Positions 34,965 through 43,973 of a stretch of 64,000 nucleotides of DNA are shown here, piece by piece. Under the pieces are notes generated by a model. It had not been told where the DNA came from and did not search any database. It saw nothing but the letters and a program-made list of their open reading frames with translations. Origin of the DNA: Flavobacteriales bacterium (GTDB lineage Bacteria; Bacteroidota; Bacteroidia; Flavobacteriales_F; PHOS-HE28); assembly GCA_016715895.1 (NCBI GenBank), contig JADJXH010000003.1:1660501-1724500 (forward strand). The letters are read 5' to 3'. Positions within the stretch are counted from its first letter, which is position 1. Each line of letters starts with the position of its first letter. The position numbers and the translations under genes were made by a program.

Positions 34965-37900
34965 GGTGTCACAGCTAGTCAAAGATCTTGACCTGAAAGC
35001 CTTTCACAACCGTGGCGAACGCTTCGCACCCGGCGTAGGTGTCACAGCTAGTCAAAGATCTTGACCTGAAAGCCTTCACAACGGGGGGGGGGGGAGTCAA
35101 AGAGACCTGAAAGCCTTTCACAACTCAGGGCGGCACCGGCGTGATGTACCTGCGGGTGTCACAGCTAGTCAAAGATCTTGACCTGAAAGCCTTTCACAAC
35201 GGATGTCCGCGTCCAGCGTCGAAAGGCTGTGGTGTCACAGCTAGTCAAAGATCTTGACCTGAAAGCCTTTCACAACGTTCACGGCGTACACCTGCGACGT
35301 CGGCCGGGTGTCACAGCTAGTCAAAGATCTTGACCTGAAAGCCTTTCACAACGTTGGCCAGGTCGGTCTGCCGCGCGGCCTGGGTGTCACAGCTAGTCAA
35401 AGATCTTGACCTGAAAGCCTTTCACAACCAGGTCGCGGGCGCTTTCGATGAACTCCTGGTGTCACAGCTAGTCAAAGATCTTGACCTGAAAGCCTTTCAC
35501 AACCATGGTCAGGTGCACCACGGCCTGGTGCAGGGTGTCACAGCTAGTCAAAGATCTTGACCTGAAAGCCTTTCACAACGCCTGGTTGACCGTTCGTTGC
35601 TTCGGCCAGGTGTCACAGCTAGTCAAAGATCTTGACCTGAAAGCCTTTCACAACCGTGATGGCGTACTGCCGGCCGCTGTCGATGGTGTCACAGCTAGTC
35701 AAAGATCTTGACCTGAAAGCCTTTCACAACCCAATGGGGAAGGGCTGCACACCACGGATGGGTGTCACAGCTAGTCAAAGATCTTGACCTGAAAGCCTTT
35801 CACAACCGGTTAAACACGCACAACGATGTGGATAGGGTGTCACAGCTAGTCAAAGATCTTGACCTGAAAGCCTTTCACAACGTCTTCGCGGAGGTCGTAG
35901 CAGAAGCCGCTGGTGTCACAGCTAGTCAAAGATCTTGACCTGAAAGCCTTTCACAACGAAGGTTCGGCTGCGCTGCGACGAGACGAGGGTGTCACAGCTA
36001 GTCAAAGATCTTGACCTGAAAGCCTTTCACAACGGCGGTCCATCGCACGTCGCAGGGCCTTGTGGTGTCACAGCTAGTCAAAGATCTTGACCTGAAAGCC
36101 TTTCACAACCGGTGACCTACAAACCCGCCGAGAGGCTGAGGTGTCACAGCTAGTCAAAGATCTTGACCTGAAAGCCTTTCACAACGATGTAGCCGATGGT
36201 GATGGCGTAATCCCGGTGTCACAGCTAGTCAAAGATCTTGACCTGAAAGCCTTTCACAACCTTGGGCCGGTGCTTCACGATGAGGGCCCGGTGTCACAGC
36301 TAGTCAAAGATCTTGACCTGAAAGCCTTTCACAACCAGGGCGTTGATCCAGTCCACGGCGCTGGTGGTGTCACAGCTAGTCAAAGATCTTGACCTGAAAG
36401 CCTTTCACAACATCCACGTGCAGCACGCGGGGGCCGGTGAAGGTGTCACAGCTAGTCAAAGATCTTGACCTGAAAGCCTTTCACAACCTCTTCCTTATCC
36501 ACGTTCACCACGCTGATGGTGTCACAGCTAGTCAAAGATCTTGACCTGAAAGCCTTTCACAACGGTGGCGTCGTTGGCCAGGTAGCAGTTGCCGGTGTCA
36601 CAGCTAGTCAAAGATCTTGACCTGAAAGCCTTTCACAACCACGAGCTTCATCGGATGCGGCAGGGCTTGGGTGTCACAGCTAGTCAAAGATCTTGACCTG
36701 AAAGCCTTTCACAACGCTGGCGACGTTCTTCTGCATGTGGTACAGGGTGTCACAGCTAGTCAAAGATCTTGACCTGAAAGCCTTTCACAACCGGGTCGGG
36801 CCCATACGTGACGTAGGTCTCGGTGTCACAGCTAGTCAAAGATCTTGACCTGAAAGCCTTTCACAACGGTCATGCAACGCACGGATCACCAGCCAAGGTG
36901 TCACAGCTAGTCAAAGATCTTGACCTGAAAGCCTTTCACAACCGACGCACAGCTCGCAATGGGATGATCCAAGGTGTCACAGCTAGTCAAAGATCTTGAC
37001 CTGAAAGCCTTTCACAACGAACCAGGTGCACACCCGTTCAATGGTCGGGGTGTCACAGCTAGTCAAAGATCTTGACCTGAAAGCCTTTCACAACGGCCAT
37101 GGATTGCACCCACGCGGCGCGGAGGGTGTCACAGCTAGTCAAAGATCTTGACCTGAAAGCCTTTCACAACGGCCATCAGCTTGTCCACGTCGGTGAGCGG
37201 GGTGTCACAGCTAGTCAAAGATCTTGACCTGAAAGCCTTTCACAACGCTTGGGCCGTACATCACCACGACGCGGTCGGTGTCACAGCTAGTCAAAGATCT
37301 TGACCTGAAAGCCTTTCACAACGTGCAGGTCGTCGTCGTCGTCGTCGTGGGAGGTGTCACAGCTAGTCAAAGATCTTGACCTGAAAGCCTTTCACAACTG
37401 GCGAGGGAGACATGCTTCGCGACCGCCCGGTGTCACAGCTAGTCAAAGATCTTGACCTGAAAGCCTTTCACAACGAGAACGCCGGCGTTGCCGTACTGGT
37501 ACAGGTGTCACAGCTAGTCAAAGATCTTGACCTGAAAGCCTTTCACAACGAGGTACGCCGCACAGCGGCACACGGTCTTGGTGTCACAGCTAGTCAAAGA
37601 TCTTGACCTGAAAGCCTTTCACAACGGCCGGTGGGTCGAGCCCAAGCCCTACGCGGTGTCACAGCTAGTCAAAGATCTTGACCTGAAAGCCTTTCACAAC
37701 GGATGCGGGCGACACCTCGGCGAGCATCATGGTGTCACAGCTAGTCAAAGATCTTGACCTGAAAGCCTTTCACAACCAGGATGCCGGTGTTGCCGCCGTA
37801 GAGCTGGTGTCACAGCTAGTCAAAGATCTTGACCTGAAAGCCTTTCACAACGTCGGCCTTACGCACCTCGAAGGGCTTGCGGGTGTCACAGCTAGTCAAA

Positions 37901-38828
37901 GATCTTGACCTGAAAGCCTTTCACAACCATGGCCGCCGTGCGGGCGTTGATGGCGCCGGTGTCACAGCTAGTCAAAGATCTTGACCTGAAAGCCTTTCAC
38001 AACAGCGACCACCACGCGATGCAGTGCGTCGAGGGTGTCACAGCTAGTCAAAGATCTTGACCTGAAAGCCTTTCACAACGAACACGCCGCACTTCGTCGC
38101 ATCGTTGAGGTGTCACAGCTAGTCAAAGATCTTGACCTGAAAGCCTTTCACAACGTTACGTGTGGCGTATCCGCACGCGCAACGGGTGTCACAGCTAGTC
38201 AAAGATCTTGACCTGAAAGCCTTTCACAACCTCACCCGCTGGCACGTAGATGCCGCGCGGGGTGTCACAGCTAGTCAAAGATCTTGACCTGAAAGCCTTT
38301 CACAACCGGGACGCCGCCCGCTACTTGGGTCTGCGGGGTGTCACAGCTAGTCAAAGATCTTGACCTGAAAGCCTTTCACAACGAGCTCGTAGTTGGGCCG
38401 GCCGCCCATGGTGGTGTCACAGCTAGTCAAAGATCTTGACCTGAAAGCCTTTCACAACGCGGGTGAAGGAGAGCGGGGTGATCTTGATGGTGTCACAGCT
38501 AGTCAAAGATCTTGACCTGAAAGCCTTTCACAACTGCGATGGCGGCGTTGGCACCCTCGGCGGCGGTGTCACAGCTAGTCAAAGATCTTGACCTGAAAGC
38601 CTTTCACAACCGTCCTCGCCCTCCACCACCGCAGCGCCGTGGTGTCACAGCTAGTCAAAGATCTTGACCTGAAAGCCTTTCACAACGGAAAGGCAGGCAC
38701 GCAACCGAACGCTGTGGTGTCACAGCTAGTCAAAGATCTTGACCTGAAAGCCTTTCACAACGGGGAAGATGAGCGCGCGGTAACTGTCGCCGGTGTCACA
38801 GCTAGTCAAAGATCTTGACCTGAAAGCC
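34965..38828 (-). CRISPR. Type II-C CRISPR array, 52 repeats and 51 spacers
   Basis: The repeat is 46 bp. In crRNA orientation (minus strand) it begins GTTGTGAAAGGCTTTCAGG and ends GACTAGCTGTGACACC, with a central GTCAAGATCTTTGAC quasi-palindrome. Spacers are 29-30 bp, giving a period of 75-76. Complete repeats start at 34965, then at 35155, 35231, 35307, 35383, 35458 and so on to 38716. Exceptions are repeat 2 (35038-35082, one T missing), repeat 3 (35095-35124, only 30 bases), spacer 1 (27 bases), spacer 2 (twelve G) and the last repeat (38792-38828, 37 bases). Orientation follows from the anti-repeat, which pairs with the GTTGTG end, and from the terminator at 34864-34891. Confidence 0.97.
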
Positions 38829-38898
38829 GGGTTGCGTCCCGGTGTTCGTCATCAGGTCACGATGGCAGCATGTACCACCGGGACGCAACCCGGCTTTC
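38822..38898. repeat. Perfect 23-bp inverted repeat at the distal array end
   Basis: The left arm 38822-38844 (core GCCGGGTTGCGTCCCGGTG) is the exact reverse complement of 38876-38898, with 31 bases between. The first seven bases of the left arm (GAAAGCC) are also the last bases of the truncated terminal repeat. The element therefore replaces the final 9 bases of that repeat. Confidence 0.85.
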
Positions 38899-38922
38899 GG
38901 TCAGATCAGGGCTTTGGGTATT

Positions 38923-38948
38923 GGTACGACCGCGCTTCGCGCGGTACC
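38923..38948 (-). terminator. Possible terminator hairpin after fhs
   Basis: GGTA-CGA-CCGCG-CTT-CGCGG-TACC forms a 9-bp stem with a three-base bulge directly downstream of the fhs stop on the minus strand. No T-run follows, so it would be a weak or factor-dependent terminator, and fhs transcription could enter the CRISPR array. Confidence 0.35.
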
Positions 38949-38949
38949 C

Positions 38950-40626
38950 TCAGCTCAACCCGCTGATCACACCGTTGGCATCGATCTCCATGCCTTCGGC
39001 GGCGGGCACCTCGGGCAGGCCCGGCATGCGCATGATCTCACCGCAGATGGGCACCACGAAGCCGGCGCCGGCGCTGATCTCGATGTCGCGCACGGTGATG
39101 CGGAAGCCGGTGGGCGCCGCGCGCAGCTCCTTGTTGTCGCTGAAGCTGTACTGCGTCTTGGCCATGCAGATGGGCACGTTGTTGAGCCCGAGCTTGTCGA
39201 TGCGGCGCAGCGCGGTCTCGGCATCGCCGCTGTAATCCACGCCATCGGCGCGGTAGATCTCGCGGGCGATGGTCTCGATCTTCTGCTTGATGGAGCCGTT
39301 GAGGTCGTAGAGCGGCTTGAAGTCGCTCTTCCCTTCCTCGATCACACGCAGCACGGCGCTGGCGAGGTCGGTCATGCCATCACCGCCCTTCGCGAAGCCC
39401 TGGGCGAGCACCGCCTCGGCACCACGCTCCTGGCAGTAGGCCTTGATCATGTCGATCTCCTCGGGCGTGTCCGTGGGGAAGTGGTTGATGGCCACCACGG
39501 CCTTCACGCCGAACTTGGCCACGTTCTCGATGTGGCGGCCCAGGTTGGCCAGGCCGGCCCTGAGCTTCTCGGGCGCGGCGGTGTTCACCTCCTTCACGTC
39601 CACCCCGCCGTGGTAGCGCAGCGCGCGCACCGTGGCCACGATCACCGCGGCAGCCGGCTTCAGGCCCGCCGCGCGGCACTTGATGTCGAAGAACTTTTCG
39701 GCGCCCAGGTCGGCACCGAAGCCGGCCTCGGTCACCACGTAGTCGCCGAGGCTGAGGCCCATCTTGGTGGCGAGCACGCTGTTCACGCCCTGTGCGATGT
39801 TGGCGAAGGGGCCGCCGTGCAGGATCGCGGGGTTGCCCTCCAGCGTCTGCACCAGGTTCGGCTTGATGGCGTCCTTGAGCAGGATGGCCATGGCGGCCTC
39901 GGCCTTCAGGTCACGGGCATACACCGGTGTGCGGTCCCAACGCTGGCCCACGTAGATGTCGCCAAGGCGCTTCTTCAGGTCCTCGAAGCTGGTGGCGAGG
40001 CAGAGGATGGCCATCACCTCGCTGGCGGGCGTGATGTTGAAGCCGTCCTGCCGGGGCACGCCGTTGCCGGTGCCGCCCAGGCCGATGGTGATGTCGCGCA
40101 GGGCGCGGTCGTTCATGTCCATCACGCGCTTCCAGGCGATGGTGCGCGGGTCGATGTTGAGCGAGCGCTTGCGGTTCTGCAGGTTGTTGTCGATGAGCGC
40201 CGCGAGCAGGTTGTTGGCCTTCTCGATGGCCGCGAAGTCACCGGTGAAGTGGAGGTTGATGTCCTCCATGGGCACCACCTGCACATAGCCGCCGCCGGCC
40301 GCGCCGCCCTTCATGCCGAACACGGGGCCGAGGCTGGGTTCACGCAGCACCACCACGCTCTTCTTCCCCAGCTTGCTCAGGCCCTCGTGCAGGCCGATGC
40401 TGGTGGTGGTCTTGCCCTCGCCGGCCGGCGTGGGGCTCAGGGCGGTGACCAGGATGAGCTTGCTCTTGGCGAGCTTCTTCTCATCGATGAGGGTGAGCGG
40501 CAGCTTGGCCTTGGTGCGTCCGTAGGGTTCGATCACCTCCGGGTCGATGCCGAGCTTCTGGGCGATCTGGGCGATGGGCTTCAGCTGCGCGTTCTGCGCG
40601 ATCTCGAGGTCACTGGGGAAGGGCAT
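38950..40626 (-). CDS. fhs: Formate-tetrahydrofolate ligase
   Basis: A 558-aa ATP-dependent enzyme making 10-formyl-THF from formate, supplying one-carbon units to purine and fMet synthesis. The P-loop-like TPAGEGKTTTSIGL is near residue 65. FGMKGGAAGGGYVQVVPMED, IALRYHGGV-like and the C-terminal EIMRMPGLP motif are all diagnostic. Length is as expected. The start at 40626 (MPFPSDLEIAQ) is preferred to 40695; a TACCTTCA box lies 6-13 bases upstream. It is convergent in orientation with the cas operon and transcribes toward the CRISPR array. Confidence 0.95.
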   Translation of the reverse strand: MPFPSDLEIAQNAQLKPIAQIAQKLGIDPEVIEPYGRTKAKLPLTLIDEKKLAKSKLILVTALSPTPAGEGKTTTSIGLHEGLSKLGKKSVVVLREPSLGPVFGMKGGAAGGGYVQVVPMEDINLHFTGDFAAIEKANNLLAALIDNNLQNRKRSLNIDPRTIAWKRVMDMNDRALRDITIGLGGTGNGVPRQDGFNITPASEVMAILCLATSFEDLKKRLGDIYVGQRWDRTPVYARDLKAEAAMAILLKDAIKPNLVQTLEGNPAILHGGPFANIAQGVNSVLATKMGLSLGDYVVTEAGFGADLGAEKFFDIKCRAAGLKPAAAVIVATVRALRYHGGVDVKEVNTAAPEKLRAGLANLGRHIENVAKFGVKAVVAINHFPTDTPEEIDMIKAYCQERGAEAVLAQGFAKGGDGMTDLASAVLRVIEEGKSDFKPLYDLNGSIKQKIETIAREIYRADGVDYSGDAETALRRIDKLGLNNVPICMAKTQYSFSDNKELRAAPTGFRITVRDIEISAGAGFVVPICGEIMRMPGLPEVPAAEGMEIDANGVISGLS

Positions 40627-40642
40627 GGTGGATGAAGGTATT

Positions 40643-41172
40643 GCCGCTAAGGCGCAAGGTCGCAAAGAATGTGGGATCTCGTGCTTTGTGTGCAATGGGC
40701 CGAGCGACCAGGGTCAAGCATCAAGAGAGTCGTCCAATCCGTTAACCACACGTCGGAAACCACGCTTGACCAAGGCCTCGTTGAAGTTGATCAACAAGCC
40801 GAGCTTGCATCCGCTAAGCTTCAAGTAGGTGAGCACCTGGGCGAAATGCACTTCGTTCAAGCCTTCGGAGGCCTTCACCTCAACAACCACCTGGTCTTCA
40901 ACAATGATGTCCATCCGAAAGCCGAAATCGAGTTGCTCGCCTTTGTAGCGGACAGGAAGACCCACCTGCTGGTCACAGCGCAACCCCATTCGCCTCAACT
41001 CGAGCACCAGACAATGCTCGTAGACCGATTCAAGAAGACCTGGCCCCAGCTCTCGATGCACTTCGAGGGCGGCCTCGACGATCCGCTTGCTGATCTCGTT
41101 CTCGGTCATACCGGGTCAGTATCCGCAGCACCACTCAACGGTCCTTGCTTTGCGCCCTTGCGCCATGGCGGC
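40643..41172. repeat. Inverted 25-bp repeats flanking the GxxExxY gene
   Basis: Left copy 40643-40667 (GCCGCTAAGGCGCAAGGTCG then CAAAG) and the reverse complement of the right copy 41148-41172 agree at 22 of 25 positions. They belong to the GCGCAAGG(N)CGCAAAG type of intergenic repeat. Only the GxxExxY gene lies between them. Confidence 0.7.
40714..41109 (-). CDS. GxxExxY protein
   Basis: A 131-aa protein with the name-giving motif G23-P-G-L-L-E-S-V-Y, EVHRELG before it and LGLLINFNEALVKRGFRRVV at the end. The central MDIIVEDQVVVEVKA has the D...E-x-K pattern of the PD-(D/E)XK nuclease superfamily to which PF13366 is assigned. The biological role is unknown; such genes occur singly and often in many copies in Bacteroidota and Planctomycetes genomes. 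Here it sits between 25-bp inverted repeats, which suggests it may move or spread as a unit. Confidence 0.85.
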   Translation of the reverse strand: MTENEISKRIVEAALEVHRELGPGLLESVYEHCLVLELRRMGLRCDQQVGLPVRYKGEQLDFGFRMDIIVEDQVVVEVKASEGLNEVHFAQVLTYLKLSGCKLGLLINFNEALVKRGFRRVVNGLDDSLDA

Positions 41173-41177
41173 GTCTT

Positions 41178-43943
41178 CTAACGCACCACCACCCGCCGGG
41201 CCGGAGCTGCGCCGGCGGACGTGCGTACCTGCACCAGGTAGGTGCCGGTGCCCACACGGCCCCCCAGGCCGTTGCGGAGGTCCCAGCGCCAGGTGTGGTT
41301 GCCGGGGCTCAGGGTCCCGAGGTCGCGGTGCAGCACGCGGCCACCGCGCAGGTCGAACACGGTGATGTGCACGTGATCGGTGCCGGGCAGATGGAACTGC
41401 AGCGCCGTGCCCTCCTCGGCCGGATTGGGGAAGGGATCGCTGAGGCCGGGGCCTTCCACCGTGGGTACGTGCACCGGTGCGGCGGGGAGGCTGGAGACGT
41501 ACACGCCGTTGCCGTGGGTGCCGGCCACGATGCGACCATCGCTTCCGCGGGCGGTCACCATGTTCACTGGCACGTTGCCGATGGTCGCGGGGCCCTCCTG
41601 CTCCCACACCGTGTTGTCGCCGTCGAGCTCGGTGGTGCTGTACAGGCCGGTGCTGGTGCCCACGAAGTAGCGGTCATCGGTGCCGTTCCAGGTGGGATAG
41701 ATCAGGGCCCAGAACACCGCAGGACCGCTGCCGGTGCCATCGGGGTTCTCCTCCAGGTTGCCGCTCACGCTGGTCCAGGTCCCGCCACCGTCCGTGCTGT
41801 GCCATACACTGCGGGTGCCGTAGTTGCTCAGCGTGGCCAGCCATTCGTCGCCGTTGAAGTCGTTCGGCGCCACGCAGCTCACGTACCGGCCGCTCCACAC
41901 ATTGCCGACCGGGGTGATGTCGGTGCGCACCGGCGTGGCATCGAGGCTGTCCAGGCGAAAGATCCGTCCCGCGGTGGTGGCGTATAGGAGCGTGTTCGGC
42001 GCGTCGAGGCTGATGTCGAGGCTGGCGATGCGCAGGCCGGCGACCGTGCTGGCGGGCAGGTCCTCCCAGTTCATCGTGTCCTTCTCATACCACTCGTCCG
42101 TGTAAGGGATCGCCGCCAGGCCGGTGTTGCGCCACAGCTTGGAGCCGCCCACCACGTAGAGCTGGTCGTTGTCGGCGGGGTCCAGGATGAAGGCGTTGAT
42201 GAAGTTGTAGTTGCTGGTGCCGCCCACGGGGTCGATGCGCTCGTAGGCCAGGATGTCGCCCTGATCGGTGATCTGCTTCTTGTAGATGCGCCCGCTCTGG
42301 CTGCTGGTGAGCATGAACGGCCGGCCCTCCGGGATGGCGCAGAAGGCGCCGTCGTCGATGTGCACGTAGCGGAAGTTCTCCGCGGGATCGGTGCTGATGG
42401 CCAGCCAGCAGCCGTTGTCCTGCGTGCCACCCAGGATGAAGGGGCTGGTGGCGGCGCCCTCCTCGATGTGCACCGTGTAGAACTGGCTGCTGATGTAGCC
42501 GTCGTTGCGCGTGTGCCACACCATGCTGTCGGCCAGGGCGTCGAAGCAGACGCTCACGCCGCCATCGCTCCCGCTCAGCATCGTGCCCGGGTTGCCGGGC
42601 ATGAAGGTCATCCAGTGCTGGTCCGGATGATGCCCGGGATACACGTAATCCTTCGGATCGTTCGGGTTGCAGCGGTATCCGCCCACCCAATCGGTGTTGG
42701 TCGGCGTGGTGAAGGCATCGGTGCTGCGGTAGATGTTGGTGCCTCCGAGGTAGACCACGTCGGGCTGGGTGGGGTGCACGGCGATGCACATGTCATACCC
42801 GCCCTGCGTATTGATGGGCGCGAAGTTGAACGTGAAGTAACCGGTGCAACTGCCGTTGGGCAGGTTGAAGGTGCGGTTCTCCCACTGGCCGCCCGCACCC
42901 GCGCCGGTGCCGCTCAGGTAGGTGTACTTCCACAGGCCATGCCCCTGCACGCCGGCGTTGGGCGTTTCGCCGAACCAGTACACCACGTTCTCGTCCTGCG
43001 GATCGATCGCCATCACCCAGCGCTCCTTGTTGCCGTTCATGTTGCTCGGGGTGATGTTCGTCCAGCTGAGGCCGTCGGTGCTGCGCCACATGCCTTCGAA
43101 GGCGCTGTTGTTGCCCAGGTAGGCGTAGTACACGCCGGTGGGGCTCACCCGCACATCGGTGTACAGCGAGGTGTTGCTGTTGTTCGGGTCCAGGCCGAGC
43201 ACGGCGTGCCAGCTCGCGCCGCCGTCGTTGCTGCGGAAGATGCCGTTGTACACGGCGGCCAGCACCACGTCGCTGTCGTTGCGGGTGGGGTCGATCACGA
43301 TCTGGTTCACCTGCTTGAAGCTGCCGTTGCGCGTGTAGGTCTCGTGGTCGCCGGCGATGGTGCTGGCGAGGTGGGTCCAGTTCTGCCCGCCGTCGGTGCT
43401 CTTGAAGATGCCGTCGCCGGCCAGCAGGCTGCTGAAGCTGGCGTGGCTCATCACGCCGTAGTTCTCGCCGGTGCCGAAGTACCAGGTCTGCTCACGGCCG
43501 GGGCGGGTGTCCTGCACCAGGCTGCTCACGCCGCACATGGCGTCCAGCGGGCTGGTGCGCGTCCAGCTGAGGCCGGCGTCGGTGCTGCGCCAGAGGCCAC
43601 CGGTGACGCTGCCGGCCAGCCAGATGCTGGTGTCGGTGACATCGACGGCGAGGGCGCGGGTGCGGCCTCCGCGATCGCGGGGACCGAGGAAGGACCAGTT
43701 CAGGCTCTTCTGCGTGCGCTGGGGCAGGGTGGCGGCGAAGGCCAGCTCACGCCGCCGGATGTCGGGCGGCAGCTCGCCGGTGGCGGGGTCGCGCAGGCGT
43801 TCGAGCTGCCAGTCGCGCAGGCTGCCGGACGAGCCGGGGTCGCCGAGGCTCAACGGCCCACCCGGTGAGGGGGTGGCGACGGGTTCGGGCAGGGTGAGCA
43901 CCGTGGCCCAAAGGGCGGCGGCGGCCAGGAGAAGCTTCTTCAT
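41178..43943 (-). CDS. Large T9SS-secreted BNR/sortilin-type propeller protein
   Basis: A 921-aa exported protein with signal peptide MKKLLLAAAALWATVLTLP. It has many BNR/Asp-box repeats (STDAGLSWTRTSP, STDGGQNWTHLAST, SNDGGASWHAVL, STDGGGTWTSVSG) of the sortilin/VPS10-like propeller type (about residues 85-800). The T9SS type A sorting domain is at about 830-921 (SDPFPNPAEEGTALQF, FDLRGGRVLHR, GTYLVQVRT). Related proteins include glycoside hydrolase 74-like and adhesive propellers; no catalytic Asp pair can be assigned here. A TACCTTGG box is about 18 bases upstream of the start. Confidence 0.82.
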   Translation of the reverse strand: MKKLLLAAAALWATVLTLPEPVATPSPGGPLSLGDPGSSGSLRDWQLERLRDPATGELPPDIRRRELAFAATLPQRTQKSLNWSFLGPRDRGGRTRALAVDVTDTSIWLAGSVTGGLWRSTDAGLSWTRTSPLDAMCGVSSLVQDTRPGREQTWYFGTGENYGVMSHASFSSLLAGDGIFKSTDGGQNWTHLASTIAGDHETYTRNGSFKQVNQIVIDPTRNDSDVVLAAVYNGIFRSNDGGASWHAVLGLDPNNSNTSLYTDVRVSPTGVYYAYLGNNSAFEGMWRSTDGLSWTNITPSNMNGNKERWVMAIDPQDENVVYWFGETPNAGVQGHGLWKYTYLSGTGAGAGGQWENRTFNLPNGSCTGYFTFNFAPINTQGGYDMCIAVHPTQPDVVYLGGTNIYRSTDAFTTPTNTDWVGGYRCNPNDPKDYVYPGHHPDQHWMTFMPGNPGTMLSGSDGGVSVCFDALADSMVWHTRNDGYISSQFYTVHIEEGAATSPFILGGTQDNGCWLAISTDPAENFRYVHIDDGAFCAIPEGRPFMLTSSQSGRIYKKQITDQGDILAYERIDPVGGTSNYNFINAFILDPADNDQLYVVGGSKLWRNTGLAAIPYTDEWYEKDTMNWEDLPASTVAGLRIASLDISLDAPNTLLYATTAGRIFRLDSLDATPVRTDITPVGNVWSGRYVSCVAPNDFNGDEWLATLSNYGTRSVWHSTDGGGTWTSVSGNLEENPDGTGSGPAVFWALIYPTWNGTDDRYFVGTSTGLYSTTELDGDNTVWEQEGPATIGNVPVNMVTARGSDGRIVAGTHGNGVYVSSLPAAPVHVPTVEGPGLSDPFPNPAEEGTALQFHLPGTDHVHITVFDLRGGRVLHRDLGTLSPGNHTWRWDLRNGLGGRVGTGTYLVQVRTSAGAAPARRVVVR

Positions 43944-43973
43944 GTGGACTGTGGAAAGGCCAAGGTAGTTCGC

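Noticed and set aside
35354..37606. Small frames with VSQLVKDLDLKAFHN repeats
   Set aside because: These are read-through of the CRISPR repeat, which has no stop in one frame. Spacers break them irregularly.
41145..41987. Plus-strand frame of 280 aa opposite the large propeller protein
   Set aside because: Its composition (Ala, Gly, His and Val rich without motifs) is that of a reverse-strand shadow. The minus-strand gene has a signal peptide, repeats and a sorting domain.
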